Shown one piece after another: positions 26,627 through 35,115 of a stretch of DNA of 64,000 bases. A program made the position numbers and the translations under genes. The notes below the pieces were generated by a model, which was not told the DNA's origin, did not search any database, and saw only the letters and a program-made list of their open reading frames with translations. Source of the DNA: Ferruginibacter sp050611725. Lineage in GTDB: Bacteria; Bacteroidota; Bacteroidia; Chitinophagales; Chitinophagaceae. Every line of letters begins with the position of its first letter. The stretch's first letter is position 1. Where the stretch lies: NCBI RefSeq assembly GCF_050611725.1, contig NZ_JBODJB010000001.1:558001-622000 (forward strand), in the 5' to 3' direction.

Positions 26627-27181
26627 TTACATTTTATTCGGATAGCTGCATGAAACAGTTATCTCTATTTTTTCGGCTATGTTTGATGTCATCAATTTTG
26701 GAATTTTTATCTTATGGTCTTTTAAAGCTACCGTAAATTTTGAAGTGGCGGATATTTTCCCTCCTTTTATGGTGATGGTTCCCTCTGTAGAAAAATTTTT
26801 CTTTGTAACACCATGCATGGTAAGGTCTCCGCTAACTGTAGCTTTATAGGTGCCATCTTTGGCAAAATCTATTTGAGACAGATTAGTGATCGTTCCTTTG
26901 AATGTAGCTTTCGGATACTTGCTACTTTCCATGTAATCTTCATTGAAATGCTCTTCCATGGTAGCTTTTGGAAAATGAAACCCGTTGACAAGTACAGAAA
27001 ACTGCAGATCGCCGGTTTGCGTATCAATAACGCTCAATACCTGATTATTATCTGCTTTAATATCTTCTAGTTTAGCTTTAGACAAAAAGGATATTGAACC
27101 GTTTTTGGTAAAATATTTTTGCGAATAAACGTTTACGTTAGTTATTGCAAATACGAGAAAAGAAAGAATAATTTTTTTCAT
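26627..27181 (-). CDS. YceI-family periplasmic protein
   Basis: 184 residues from the ATG at 27181 (MKKIILSFLVFAITNVNVYS); a longer frame to 27262 overlaps the upstream gene and would bury the signal peptide. The lipocalin-like YceI fold shows SISFLSKAKLEDIKADNNQV, FHFPKATMEEHFNEDYMES and YPKATFKGTI. The family binds isoprenoid-type lipids in the periplasm. It lies 4 bp after the OB-fold gene and 4 bp before the DUF5777 gene. Confidence 0.85.
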   Translation of the reverse strand: MKKIILSFLVFAITNVNVYSQKYFTKNGSISFLSKAKLEDIKADNNQVLSVIDTQTGDLQFSVLVNGFHFPKATMEEHFNEDYMESSKYPKATFKGTITNLSQIDFAKDGTYKATVSGDLTMHGVTKKNFSTEGTITIKGGKISATSKFTVALKDHKIKIPKLMTSNIAEKIEITVSCSYPNKM

Positions 27182-27185
27182 CTTT

Positions 27186-27617
27186 TTATTTTGCGATATA
27201 ACATCTAACCAGCAATACATCTCCGGGTATACCCATTTCTGCATCTCCATTATACCCATCACATATCCCTTTTATAGCAACAGTTGTGCCTGTTTTTATA
27301 TTGACTTCTTTCTGTTCAAATGTACAGTTGATAGAAACCCCGGGGGTGCTTGTTTTGATAAGAATTACCGTTTGAAATTGCTCATTGGCAAATGTATTAG
27401 CAACCTCACCTCTTACTTCTACTACTTTTGAGATATATTTTATTCTCGCCTGAGCAGAATCTTTTATAAATTCATTGAGCAGATCATCGGGAGAAACTTT
27501 TATTGTATTGGCATCTTCTACATTCTTGTGTGGTTTGTTCCACATTACAATGCCTATCAATGCAACAACTGCTACTAACAGAAAAGCCAGTAATAATATT
27601 TTGTTGGTATTACTCAT
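27186..27617 (-). CDS. Membrane-anchored OB-fold (tRNA_anti-like) protein
   Basis: 143 residues: one N-terminal transmembrane helix (ILLLAFLLVAVVALIGIVMW), then an OB-fold of the tRNA_anti-like family found in Bacteroidota (VVEVRGEVANTFANEQFQTV with ILIKTSTPGVSINCTF and the closing strands GTTVAIKGICDGYNGD). Two Cys (INCTF, KGICDG) may pair. A TAACTTTA element 4 nt upstream of the ATG suggests its own start point for this three-gene group. Nucleic-acid binding is not expected outside the cytoplasm; the true ligand is unknown. Confidence 0.75.
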   Translation of the reverse strand: MSNTNKILLLAFLLVAVVALIGIVMWNKPHKNVEDANTIKVSPDDLLNEFIKDSAQARIKYISKVVEVRGEVANTFANEQFQTVILIKTSTPGVSINCTFEQKEVNIKTGTTVAIKGICDGYNGDAEMGIPGDVLLVRCYIAK

Positions 27618-27630
27618 ACTATAAAGTTAA

Positions 27631-28254
27631 TCAGCTTTGGGTAGTAATGTAGTTTTCTATAGCAATTCTATTGCTGATACTTTTGGCCAAAGTCATCTCA
27701 TCAGCATACTCTAACTCGCCACCAAAGGCTATTCCACGAGCTATAGTGGTTATTTTGACGGGTATGTTTTTTAACTTCTTGTTAATATAATAAATGGTGG
27801 TATCTCCTTGAATATTGGGATTTAAAGCAAAAATGATCTCTTCTATCTTTTCCTTTTCTATTCGATGAATTAAAGAGTCGATATTTAATTGCTCTGGCCC
27901 GATGCCATCCAATGGAGAAATGATACCGCCTAATACATGATAGATGCCATTAAACTGCTGAGTGCTTTCTATGGCTATCACATCTCTGATATTTTCTACC
28001 ACACAAAGTAATGTTTGTTTTCTGGAATGATTGCTACAGATATTGCACAAAATAGTATCGGAAATATTATGGCAGCGGGTGCAGAATTTTATTTCTTGTC
28101 TTAATAATTTTATTGAATCGCTGAACTGCGATACATCATGAGCATCTTGTTTAATTAAATGCAACACTAAACGCAAAGCTGTTTTTTTGCCAATACCCGG
28201 AAGCTTTGCAAATTCATTGACCGCATTTTCTAAAAGTGTTGACGAAAAGACCAT
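27631..28254 (-). CDS. recR: Recombination protein RecR
   Basis: 207 residues. Helix-hairpin-helix LPGIGKKTALRLVLHLIKQD near 18, four-Cys zinc finger CTRCHNISDTILCNIC near 59, TOPRIM domain from about 82 (LLCVVENIRDVIAIEST, acidic site), Walker-like C-terminus with GIAFGGELEYADEMTLA. RecR forms a ring clamp and with RecO and RecF loads RecA at gaps. The start lies 3 nt from a TAACTTCG promoter variant (28258-28265), a near-leaderless layout. Confidence 0.96.
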   Translation of the reverse strand: MVFSSTLLENAVNEFAKLPGIGKKTALRLVLHLIKQDAHDVSQFSDSIKLLRQEIKFCTRCHNISDTILCNICSNHSRKQTLLCVVENIRDVIAIESTQQFNGIYHVLGGIISPLDGIGPEQLNIDSLIHRIEKEKIEEIIFALNPNIQGDTTIYYINKKLKNIPVKITTIARGIAFGGELEYADEMTLAKSISNRIAIENYITTQS

Positions 28255-28273
28255 AGGCGAAGTTAATTGATAA

Positions 28274-29662
28274 TTACAATTGTATATCCCGTTCGTTATC
28301 CCAATTGGCTCGAATGGATAATTTTTTATCGAGCGTTATTACTTTTTCGGGCTGTAGTTTTTTTGAATAATTGCCCGGGGTCCATTTCCCATCATTATTG
28401 GCATCGTACAATATTCTTAATTCATATTCTCCCGGCGGGAAAAATTTGTCGCTCCATTGAGTATTTTCAATTGCGATACTTTTTCTTACTTCGTTACCAA
28501 CACAGAATTGCAATACTGCATGATCGTTTTTAACAATATTGGTGAAACGAAGCGTTAATGTACCGTAATCAATTTCATCATATGTTTTAAAACGAAGGGT
28601 GTCTGATTTTGATAGCTGATTACCAGCTGAATCGGTTACTGCATCTTTTGCTACAATCAATCTGTAATCTGCCGACGGAATCCATTTTGTTTTAATAGAA
28701 AGGTTTTTCTGAATACTGTCGGGGAGGATCTTATAATTCAATTGCTTATAATTAGTATCGGTCAAAATTATTTTCTGAAAATCGATCGTTTTCAAGGGTT
28801 TTGAAAATTCGAGGTTAAGATCCGTCAGGAGATCCTGTCTGTTTGCAGATAAAGCGGTTGTATATTTTAGCTTTTTATCTGTTGTTGTAGTTGCCGGTTT
28901 AGTTGTTTTCTGATCTGATTCTTCAGCATAAGCATACAGTGTAGGCGTATTTTTTTCTGAAGGAATATTTACAGATTCATTTAAAAATGCAAATTGTTCA
29001 ATTGAAGAATTATATGTTTTACCACCATCTCCATCTTTCAATGCATATACTTTGTATACTCCGGCAGCTAGGTTTTTGAAAACAAATTCGCCTTCGCTGT
29101 TCAACCTTGTAATGTAATCCGGCTTTGTTTTTTGTACGGCTGAATCATCGAGCGATTTGTAAAGCGTTACTAAAATGGTGCTATCAACTTTTCCTGTTTC
29201 TGCAACAATTACTTTTCCTGAAAGTTGCAAGGAGTCAATTGTATTTCCTGTAGAAAACACATAAGTAAAATCCTTTAGCGGATTACCTTCATTGATATCT
29301 TTAATGGTATTGCCAAAATTAATGGCGTAGGTGGTATTGGGTTGTAACGTATCTTTTATTTTGATCGTTACGGTTTTTAATTTTGAATCAATATCTGGAT
29401 TTAGTTTTGGATAAGGCGATATCAAAACATTACTCAACACATCTTTCACTTCTACATATTCGTTAAAAGTGAGAACGATCTTATTGCTACTCACATTTAC
29501 ACTATTCTGTTCAGGATATGCTCTTACCAATACGGGAGGAATCGTGTCTTTGGCTCCGCCTGTGGGGGCTCCCGTTTGAGCACAGCCCGTTTCCAGAACA
29601 ATGATTGCAAAAAGGCAAAAAATGAAAAATGAAAAATGAAAAATAGATTTAATAAAACTCAT
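28274..29662 (-). CDS. Lipoprotein with Ig-like (Big_5/SbsA-type) domain
   Basis: 462 residues from the ATG at 29662 (MSFIKSIFHFSFF); a TTG-initiated longer frame is unlikely. A lipobox at IVLETGC gives a lipidated Cys followed by AQTGAPTGG. Residues about 35-135 are a Big_5-type Ig-like domain (DTIPPVLVRAYPEQNSVNVS with IVLTFNEYVEVKDVL and the closing FTYVFSTGNTIDSL). Then comes a carboxypeptidase-regulatory-like beta domain (EFVFKNLAAGVYKVYALKDG) and a second Ig-like region near 290-360. It is probably an outer-surface structural lipoprotein; exact role unknown. TAAGTTTG at 29681-29688 is its promoter. Confidence 0.8.
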   Translation of the reverse strand: MSFIKSIFHFSFFIFCLFAIIVLETGCAQTGAPTGGAKDTIPPVLVRAYPEQNSVNVSSNKIVLTFNEYVEVKDVLSNVLISPYPKLNPDIDSKLKTVTIKIKDTLQPNTTYAINFGNTIKDINEGNPLKDFTYVFSTGNTIDSLQLSGKVIVAETGKVDSTILVTLYKSLDDSAVQKTKPDYITRLNSEGEFVFKNLAAGVYKVYALKDGDGGKTYNSSIEQFAFLNESVNIPSEKNTPTLYAYAEESDQKTTKPATTTTDKKLKYTTALSANRQDLLTDLNLEFSKPLKTIDFQKIILTDTNYKQLNYKILPDSIQKNLSIKTKWIPSADYRLIVAKDAVTDSAGNQLSKSDTLRFKTYDEIDYGTLTLRFTNIVKNDHAVLQFCVGNEVRKSIAIENTQWSDKFFPPGEYELRILYDANNDGKWTPGNYSKKLQPEKVITLDKKLSIRANWDNERDIQL

Positions 29663-29680
29663 TCCGCTGTGCTTAATATG

Positions 29681-29688
29681 CAAACTTA
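29681..29688 (-). promoter_or_regulatory. Promoter -7 element (TAAGTTTG)
   Basis: Exact TAnnTTTG match on the minus strand, 18 nt upstream of the ATG at 29662. It supports that start codon over the TTG at 29683. Confidence 0.55.
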
Positions 29689-29693
29689 AGATG

Positions 29694-32600
29694 TTATTCG
29701 ATGATTTCCTCTTCTTCCAGATCGTGTAATGCTATGGCTAGCTTGTTATCTTTTACAAAATTACACCAATGGCACTCTTCTTTACCGCAACCAGTATAAA
29801 AATCACGGTTTTGTATTTTAGCCCAAACATCCGTTAATTGTTGCTTTACTGTTTCAATATCCTGAGGATTAATGACGATCTTTTCTTTGCGATATTCTTT
29901 CTTTTTATCCGGCTCTACAAAATCAAATTCCGTACTGATGACTTTCCAGTCTTTTTGACCGTAATTATCAATTAATATTTTATAGAAAACTGCTTGTCTC
30001 CAATAATCACCTCCGTTTGGATCTTTTTCGTTGGGTGCTTTTAATTTAGCCAATGCTTTATCAATGTCACCGCTTTTATAATCTACCACATTTACATTTT
30101 TACCATCAAACTCAAGCTTATCTAACTTACCTTTCAATGGTACTCCATTTACAACAACACCTCTTATGTTTCTTTCTACAGCAACAACCTTATTCCAAGT
30201 ATTAACATATTTATTGTAGTAATTTCTTAATACTTCGTCGCCGTATTCCATTCTTCTGTCGAATGCTTCTTTGGTAAAATTTTCTCTGTGACGATTCATA
30301 TACCAATTAAAATCAGCGATCATTGCTTCAACGGGAGCAAACCTATCTTCTTTGCCATCTTGCATTTTTTTAAACAACTGCTCTACTCCGTAATGTATGG
30401 CACTACCAAAAACCAATGATTCACTTTTACCTGCCGGAATACGTATCAGATTTTTATAGTAGAACCCAAGTGGACAATCAAGATAACTATTCAACGCTGT
30501 TACGTTCATCACAAATTTGCTTAGAAGATTAGTGATAAAATCTTCTTCAGCCTGTTCTATCTCCGGAGCCTGTGCAGTAAAATTCAATAATTCGAATTCA
30601 ACAATTTGTTCATTTGGCAAAACTATTTTTTCAATCGGTATTGCATGTTGCTCTAAAATTTCTGCTATGAACATAGATGGCTCCAATTCTTTGCCGTCAT
30701 TTTTATATTTAGCATAAGAGATAGACAAATTGGTTTCCGCTCTTGTCAATGCCACATAAAATAATCTACGCAATTCTTCTTCATCGCTTGAATTGGGTTG
30801 AGAAGAGAACATTGTATCTGGAAATTTGTAGCCGCCACCCGGCTTACGCTTCTTCTCCCAACTGGCGGCATTACATCCGGCAAAGAAAACATGATCGAAC
30901 TCTAAGCCTTTAGAACCGTGTGCTGTCAGGAGGTTAACACCTTTATCATTACCAGCCACTTGAACTAATGGTAACGCTATACCTTCCTTTCTCATCAGGT
31001 CCATGATAGCAATTAATCCTGAAAGATCTAATGAAGGATTTCTTGACGTCTCTTCTTTAATAAAATTAAATAGCGCTGTAAGTAATTGCATCAATTCAAT
31101 CTTTTCATTGCTTTTCATTATGTATGACAGTACGCCGGCATATTGAATGATATTTTCGAATAGTTGCTGCAATGTTACATTCGACACATCTGCAATTAAT
31201 TTTTCTAATAGTGCACTAACATTTTTTAGCCGTTGGTTTAAACCTGCATCAAACAGATCTTTAGGGGCATTATTTGATTTATCAAATAATAATTTCCTTA
31301 TTGATGTTAACTCTCCATTATATTTTTTCTGATTCACTTCTACCGTAAGTTTTGCAATGTCTATCGGTGGAATGCTGTAAAAATCATAATGCAATATCTC
31401 GAACAACATTTCATCTCCGCCATAAGGGATATCATGCTCTGCATTCAAATAAGAAAGCAGACTGATGATCTTTTTTATAAAAGGGTGATCTAAAATATTA
31501 ATACTTCGCTTGCTATAAACAGGAATCCCTTTTAACCTGAAATACTTTGCCAGCTCTTCGCCATATTTATTTTCTTTATAGATAACAGCAATCTGTCCGG
31601 GAGGAATTTCCTGTTTCAATAAACCTTCTACATTAAATGTGATTGCGGCCATCTCATCTCTTACAGAATTGTATTCGCAAATAAGCGGCAAATGTTTTAA
31701 CTCATTTATTTTTGTATTAGCTGCAACTAGATCTTTGGTGAGTCCATCTATTTTTCTGATCAACCTTTCTTCATTTCGGTTGATGACAGATTTAGAAACA
31801 TCTAAAATAGGTTGCGTACTTCTGTAATTATTTGTGAGTACAACCGTTATCAGGTCTTTAGTATATGCATTGGCAAACTCAAGCATATTTTCCACGTTAG
31901 CCCCCTGAAAACGATAGATGCTCTGATCGTCATCTCCTACCACAAATACATTAGGCTTATCCCAATAATTAATCAACAATTGCACCAATTTATTCTGTGT
32001 GCCGCTTGTATCCTGGTATTCATCTACCAATATGTATTGAAATTTTTCCTGGTAATTAGCCAACACAATTTTATTTTCTTCAAACACACGTATTACCCAA
32101 TTGATCATATCATCAAAATCATATCGATTGCGTTTACGCATCAACGATTGATAATTTTCAAACTCGTTCACCGCAGCTCTCAACTTTTCCATTTTTTCTT
32201 TTTCCTCTTCTATTTTGTCTGTCCGCACATCTCCCTTCTTAAATTCCTTTACAGCTCGTTTAGCAACATATTCATCTCTGTTGGGTAAGTCAGCTATATA
32301 CTCATCTATTTTTTGATTGATATACTCAGGTGTCCACCCTTCTCTTTTCATGGAAGAAAATAAACTCTTCAAATTATTTACTTCAAAATAAACATCGCCT
32401 CTGTATCTTTTTAATAAATGGTTTTTCGGAAAATTATCGATGAGTGTTTTAAATAATTCAATACTTTCTAATTCTGATATTGCATCTAATGTGTTTTTTT
32501 CAAAAAGTGATAAATTATCCTGTATCACATCATTACAAAAAGCATGAAAAGTATAAATGTTTACTTTGTATGCATCGGCTCCAATGAATTGTACTAAACG

Positions 32601-32843
32601 TTTACGCATTGCAATTGTACCTGCGTCTGTATAAGTAAGGCAAAGAATATTTTCCGGTAATGCATCCGTATCTAATAAAATTTTGCCGATACGTGCCGCT
32701 AAAATTTGTGTTTTACCTGTACCCGGGCCGGCAATTACCATTACAGGGCCTTCGATGGTATCAACGGCTTTGCGTTGCTGAGGATTAAGCTTTTCATACT
32801 CCTGAGTAAATTTATTTTGCAAAATATCTTTGTAGCTGTGCAT
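29694..32843 (-). CDS. UvrD/PcrA-type ATP-dependent DNA helicase with C-terminal PD-(D/E)XK nuclease
   Basis: 1049 residues. Superfamily 1 motifs: Q-motif LNPQQRKAVDTIEGPVMVIA, Walker A GPGTGKTQILAAR, motif II LVDEYQDTSGTQ, III GDDDQSIYRFQGA, IV NYRSTQPIL, V LLTAHGSKGLEFDHVFFAG, and VI RRLFYVALTRAE. From about residue 790 there is a PDDEXK_1 nuclease: GKLDKLEFDGKNVNVVDYKS, with four Cys (YLDCP near the domain start and CGKEECHWC near the end) placed as in AddB or Cas4 iron-sulfur nucleases. Known homologs act in double-strand-break repair; this is likely an AddAB-like single chain. A TAACTTTG promoter sits 4 nt upstream of the ATG. Confidence 0.93.
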   Translation of the reverse strand: MHSYKDILQNKFTQEYEKLNPQQRKAVDTIEGPVMVIAGPGTGKTQILAARIGKILLDTDALPENILCLTYTDAGTIAMRKRLVQFIGADAYKVNIYTFHAFCNDVIQDNLSLFEKNTLDAISELESIELFKTLIDNFPKNHLLKRYRGDVYFEVNNLKSLFSSMKREGWTPEYINQKIDEYIADLPNRDEYVAKRAVKEFKKGDVRTDKIEEEKEKMEKLRAAVNEFENYQSLMRKRNRYDFDDMINWVIRVFEENKIVLANYQEKFQYILVDEYQDTSGTQNKLVQLLINYWDKPNVFVVGDDDQSIYRFQGANVENMLEFANAYTKDLITVVLTNNYRSTQPILDVSKSVINRNEERLIRKIDGLTKDLVAANTKINELKHLPLICEYNSVRDEMAAITFNVEGLLKQEIPPGQIAVIYKENKYGEELAKYFRLKGIPVYSKRSINILDHPFIKKIISLLSYLNAEHDIPYGGDEMLFEILHYDFYSIPPIDIAKLTVEVNQKKYNGELTSIRKLLFDKSNNAPKDLFDAGLNQRLKNVSALLEKLIADVSNVTLQQLFENIIQYAGVLSYIMKSNEKIELMQLLTALFNFIKEETSRNPSLDLSGLIAIMDLMRKEGIALPLVQVAGNDKGVNLLTAHGSKGLEFDHVFFAGCNAASWEKKRKPGGGYKFPDTMFSSQPNSSDEEELRRLFYVALTRAETNLSISYAKYKNDGKELEPSMFIAEILEQHAIPIEKIVLPNEQIVEFELLNFTAQAPEIEQAEEDFITNLLSKFVMNVTALNSYLDCPLGFYYKNLIRIPAGKSESLVFGSAIHYGVEQLFKKMQDGKEDRFAPVEAMIADFNWYMNRHRENFTKEAFDRRMEYGDEVLRNYYNKYVNTWNKVVAVERNIRGVVVNGVPLKGKLDKLEFDGKNVNVVDYKSGDIDKALAKLKAPNEKDPNGGDYWRQAVFYKILIDNYGQKDWKVISTEFDFVEPDKKKEYRKEKIVINPQDIETVKQQLTDVWAKIQNRDFYTGCGKEECHWCNFVKDNKLAIALHDLEEEEIIE

Positions 32844-32847
32844 ACAT

Positions 32848-32855
32848 CAAAGTTA
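32848..32855 (-). promoter_or_regulatory. Promoter -7 element (TAACTTTG) for the helicase-nuclease gene
   Basis: Exact TAnnTTTG match ending 4 nt before the ATG at 32843, so the transcript is probably leaderless or nearly so. Confidence 0.6.
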
Positions 32856-32939
32856 ATTGTTCAATATTCATAGTAAATGAATAAGTTAAATTATTTTACA
32901 ACAAATGACACTGTATTTTGTTAAGTGTTCATAAAACTT

Positions 32940-33407
32940 ATGAGCAAAGTATATTCCATCAAAACAATTCAAAAAATCCCCATCTCTTTAGATGCAGCCT
33001 GGGACTTTTTCAGCAGCCCTGATAATTTGCAAAAAATTACACCTAATGATCTTGGGTTTAAAATAATTTCCAAACATCATGGAAATAAAATGTATGCCGG
33101 GCAGATCATTGAATATAAAGTGAGTCCTATTTTAAGTATCCCGATTTATTGGATGACAGAGATAACGCATGTGGAGGATAAAAAATATTTCATTGATGAG
33201 CAAAGATTTGGCCCATACAGTTTATGGCACCATCAACATCATTTTAAAGAAATAGCAGGAGGGGTTGAGATGACAGATATTGTACACTACAAACTACCAT
33301 TATGGTTTTTGGGAGATGTTGCAAATGCGATACTGGTAAAAAATCAACTCAAAAAAATATTTGACCACCGCTTTAAAAAGGTAGAAGAATTGTTTGGAAC
33401 AATGTAG
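32940..33407 (+). CDS. SRPBCC-family (START-like) ligand-binding protein
   Basis: 155 residues from the ATG at 32940 (MSKVYSIKTIQKIPISLDAA); a GTG at 32925 would add five residues. The fold is seen as DAAWDFFSSPDNLQKITPND, then alternating strands (PIYWMTEITHVEDKKYFIDE) and a terminal helix DHRFKKVEEL. This family binds hydrophobic ligands in a deep pocket; some relatives are annotated as cell-division inhibitor homologs. No signal peptide. Its stop directly abuts the stop of the convergent gene, with no spacer. Confidence 0.8.
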   Translation: MSKVYSIKTIQKIPISLDAAWDFFSSPDNLQKITPNDLGFKIISKHHGNKMYAGQIIEYKVSPILSIPIYWMTEITHVEDKKYFIDEQRFGPYSLWHHQHHFKEIAGGVEMTDIVHYKLPLWFLGDVANAILVKNQLKKIFDHRFKKVEELFGTM

Positions 33408-34079
33408 TTATCCCGGCATTCTGCTGATATATTTTTCCATCTGTTTTATCTGATCAGCAATTTGCGGTGTAGTTGGTTTTAGTGCTTTAGCCTTTCTGTA
33501 ATAATCTTTTCCGGCTCTGAATTCTCTTTTGTTGATCATAATAGAAGATAACTGTAAATAAGCTGCCGCTTCATTTTCTTTATCAGGCAAGCCGCTTCTT
33601 ATAGCACCACGGATATAACTTTCTGCCTGTTTCATATCTCCCTTCTGAATAGCCAGCATTCCAAGTTGTAATTTATTGGCACCCTCTGCTTGTTTCATTT
33701 GAGCACCTAATAAACTACTATTCCCCATCAACTCCTGACTTTTTTTAAGATTGGTTTCGGCCCCTTCGAAATTTTGAGCAGCCATATCCAGATTTCCTTT
33801 GATAGTATAATACACCGAACGAATTGGTTTGATCAATAGACCCGGAAACCAAATAGAATCCAATACTTTTTTTGATCCTTCAAGATCGCCTTCTTCCATA
33901 TAGGATTGTATCAAACGCATCGGGCCAAAAATAAAATGACCAACTATTAATATTACTGCAAGAAGATATAATACAAATGACGGCCAAAAAGTTGACTGCA
34001 CATTAACAAAAATAGCTAATGCCAACAGTACAATTCCTATCCACAAACGATACTTAATAAGGATGTTCAACCACTTCAT
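33408..34079 (-). CDS. Membrane-anchored TPR-like protein of unknown function
   Basis: 223 residues: two N-terminal transmembrane helices (about 10-28 and 32-52, LWIGIVLLALAIFVNVQ and SFVLYLLAVILIVGHFIFGP), then helical tetratricopeptide-like repeats to the end (NFEGAETNLKKSQELMGNSS, KGDMKQAESYIRGAIRSGLP, REFRAGKDYYRKAKALKP). The soluble part probably faces the cytoplasm or periplasm as a protein-interaction scaffold. A TATCTTTG promoter (34100-34107) is 20 nt upstream. Confidence 0.7.
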   Translation of the reverse strand: MKWLNILIKYRLWIGIVLLALAIFVNVQSTFWPSFVLYLLAVILIVGHFIFGPMRLIQSYMEEGDLEGSKKVLDSIWFPGLLIKPIRSVYYTIKGNLDMAAQNFEGAETNLKKSQELMGNSSLLGAQMKQAEGANKLQLGMLAIQKGDMKQAESYIRGAIRSGLPDKENEAAAYLQLSSIMINKREFRAGKDYYRKAKALKPTTPQIADQIKQMEKYISRMPG

Positions 34080-34099
34080 ACTCTTTATTTTTTGGAGTG

Positions 34100-34107
34100 C
34101 AAAGATA
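34100..34107 (-). promoter_or_regulatory. Promoter -7 element (TATCTTTG)
   Basis: Exact TAnnTTTG match on the minus strand for the TPR-like gene. Word repeats of the TTTACGATTT family lie just upstream (34118-34143). Confidence 0.55.
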
Positions 34108-34117
34108 GGTACTTCAA

Positions 34118-34143
34118 TTTACGATTTCAGCATTACGATTTAC
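34118..34143. repeat. Word repeats TTTACGATTT / TTACGATTTAC
   Basis: Two direct copies in the spacer between the TPR-like gene and tRNA-Arg, same family as 17900-17966 and 47745-47771. Confidence 0.6.
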
Positions 34144-34172
34144 CATTTTTATAGATTGTAAACCTGTCAGAA

Positions 34173-34203
34173 TTGGAAACTAAATCCCAGATAGCTATTT
34201 TTG
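34173..34203 (+). promoter_or_regulatory. tRNA-Arg promoter
   Basis: TTG at 34173-34175 and TATTTTTG at 34196-34203 are 20 nt apart, a good Bacteroidota promoter about 70 nt upstream of the mature tRNA. Confidence 0.65.
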
Positions 34204-34273
34204 CACCTTGAATTAGAAATCAGGTTGGAACAATATTTTACACATGCTTGTTTTTCATTCCTTATTTCCATCA

Positions 34274-34348
34274 GGCCCTGTAGTTCAATGGATAGAATAG
34301 AAGTTTCCTAAACTTTAGATCCAAGTTCGATTCTTGGCGGGGCTACCA
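34274..34348 (+). tRNA. tRNA-Arg (anticodon CCT), CCA encoded
   Basis: All arms can be drawn: acceptor GGCCCTG with CGGGGCT (G-T wobbles at the ends), D stem GTTC/GAAT, anticodon stem GAAGT/ACTTT around loop TTCCTAA with anticodon CCT, and T arm CCAAG-TTCGATT-CTTGG. Discriminator A is followed by an encoded CCA at 34346-34348. It reads AGG codons. A hairpin terminator follows within 7 nt. Confidence 0.95.
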
Positions 34349-34354
34349 TCTTCT

Positions 34355-34378
34355 AAAACCCTTATCCAAAAGGGTTTT
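34355..34378 (+). terminator. Rho-independent terminator after tRNA-Arg
   Basis: AAAACCCTT and AAGGGTTTT form a 9 bp stem with a six-base loop, then a T-rich tail. Confidence 0.85.
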
Positions 34379-34527
34379 CTTATTAAAAACTCAAAGAAAG
34401 CCTTCTTTATATATATTATTGTTGCATTCTTTAATGAATGTTTGTACTTTGATTGGCCTATCTCCAATGCTTCTGATATAAACTATCCTGCCTTACATTT
34501 TTATCATTTACCATTAAACTATTTATT

Positions 34528-35016
34528 ATGAAAAAAACATTCATTACGGCAGTGCTATTTTTTATGACTACTGCTACTTTTTCACAGTCCATTAAAAAGA
34601 ACGGTACTGTCTTTATTAAACACCCGTACATAAAAACTGTAGAAAAAGCCATGCAGGCTTATTTGAAAAAAGATGACGCCGCAAACTTGAAAATTTATGC
34701 GGATACCGCCAAATACTGGTATTCTGCAATGAATAACGAAAAACCAATGGGAATAAAAGAAGCCATAAAAATGTGGGATACCGATTTTGACTATTACGAT
34801 AGCATTAAACTTAAACCTGTTGGTTATCCCGACTATTTGGAATACGTACAGGGCAATGTTAAAATAGTACAATCATGGTGGGAATGGTCGGGAATATCTA
34901 AGAAAACTGGAGAAACATTAATTATAAATTTTGTGCAGTTTGACTGGTTTAATAAGGCCGGAAAGATCACTTTTGAAGCTATTTATGGCGATTTTTCAAA
35001 AATGGTTAAAGAATAA
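34528..35016 (+). CDS. Exported SnoaL/NTF2-like protein
   Basis: 162 residues with a signal peptide (MKKTFITAVLFFMTTATFSQ). The mature part looks like a small NTF2/SnoaL cone fold: helix VEKAMQAYLKKDDAANLKIY, then ADTAKYWYSAMNNEKPMGIK, a helix EAIKMWDTDFDYYDSI and long beta strands ending FDWFNKAGKITFEAIYGDFS. Such proteins bind or turn over small ligands; no catalytic set is certain. An IS1595-type element has inserted 18 bp after its stop codon, and its terminator now lies on the far side of that element (37786-37817). Confidence 0.72.
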   Translation: MKKTFITAVLFFMTTATFSQSIKKNGTVFIKHPYIKTVEKAMQAYLKKDDAANLKIYADTAKYWYSAMNNEKPMGIKEAIKMWDTDFDYYDSIKLKPVGYPDYLEYVQGNVKIVQSWWEWSGISKKTGETLIINFVQFDWFNKAGKITFEAIYGDFSKMVKE

Positions 35017-35026
35017 ATCAAATATA

Positions 35027-35034
35027 AATAAATA
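35027..35034. repeat. Left target-site duplication (AATAAATA)
   Basis: Eight bases identical to 37768-37775 on the other side of the IS1595-type element. Eight bases is the duplication length expected for this family. Confidence 0.85.
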
Positions 35035-35064
35035 GGCAATGATATACAATTTTACACCAAATAA

Positions 35065-35096
35065 TTTGGTTATTTAAAATATTGAGCATATCTTTA
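35065..35096 (+). promoter_or_regulatory. Transposase promoter inside the IS left end
   Basis: TTTG at 35065-35068 and TATCTTTA at 35089-35096, 20 nt apart, with a leader of about 12-15 nt to the ATG at 35116. Confidence 0.55.
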
Positions 35097-35115
35097 CACT
35101 ACAAAAGCAAAAGAT

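Noticed and set aside
32940..34079. Overlap of two convergent genes with no spacer
   Set aside because: The stops abut at 33407/33408, but both proteins look complete. Tight convergence is common in compact genomes, so it is not reported as a finding.
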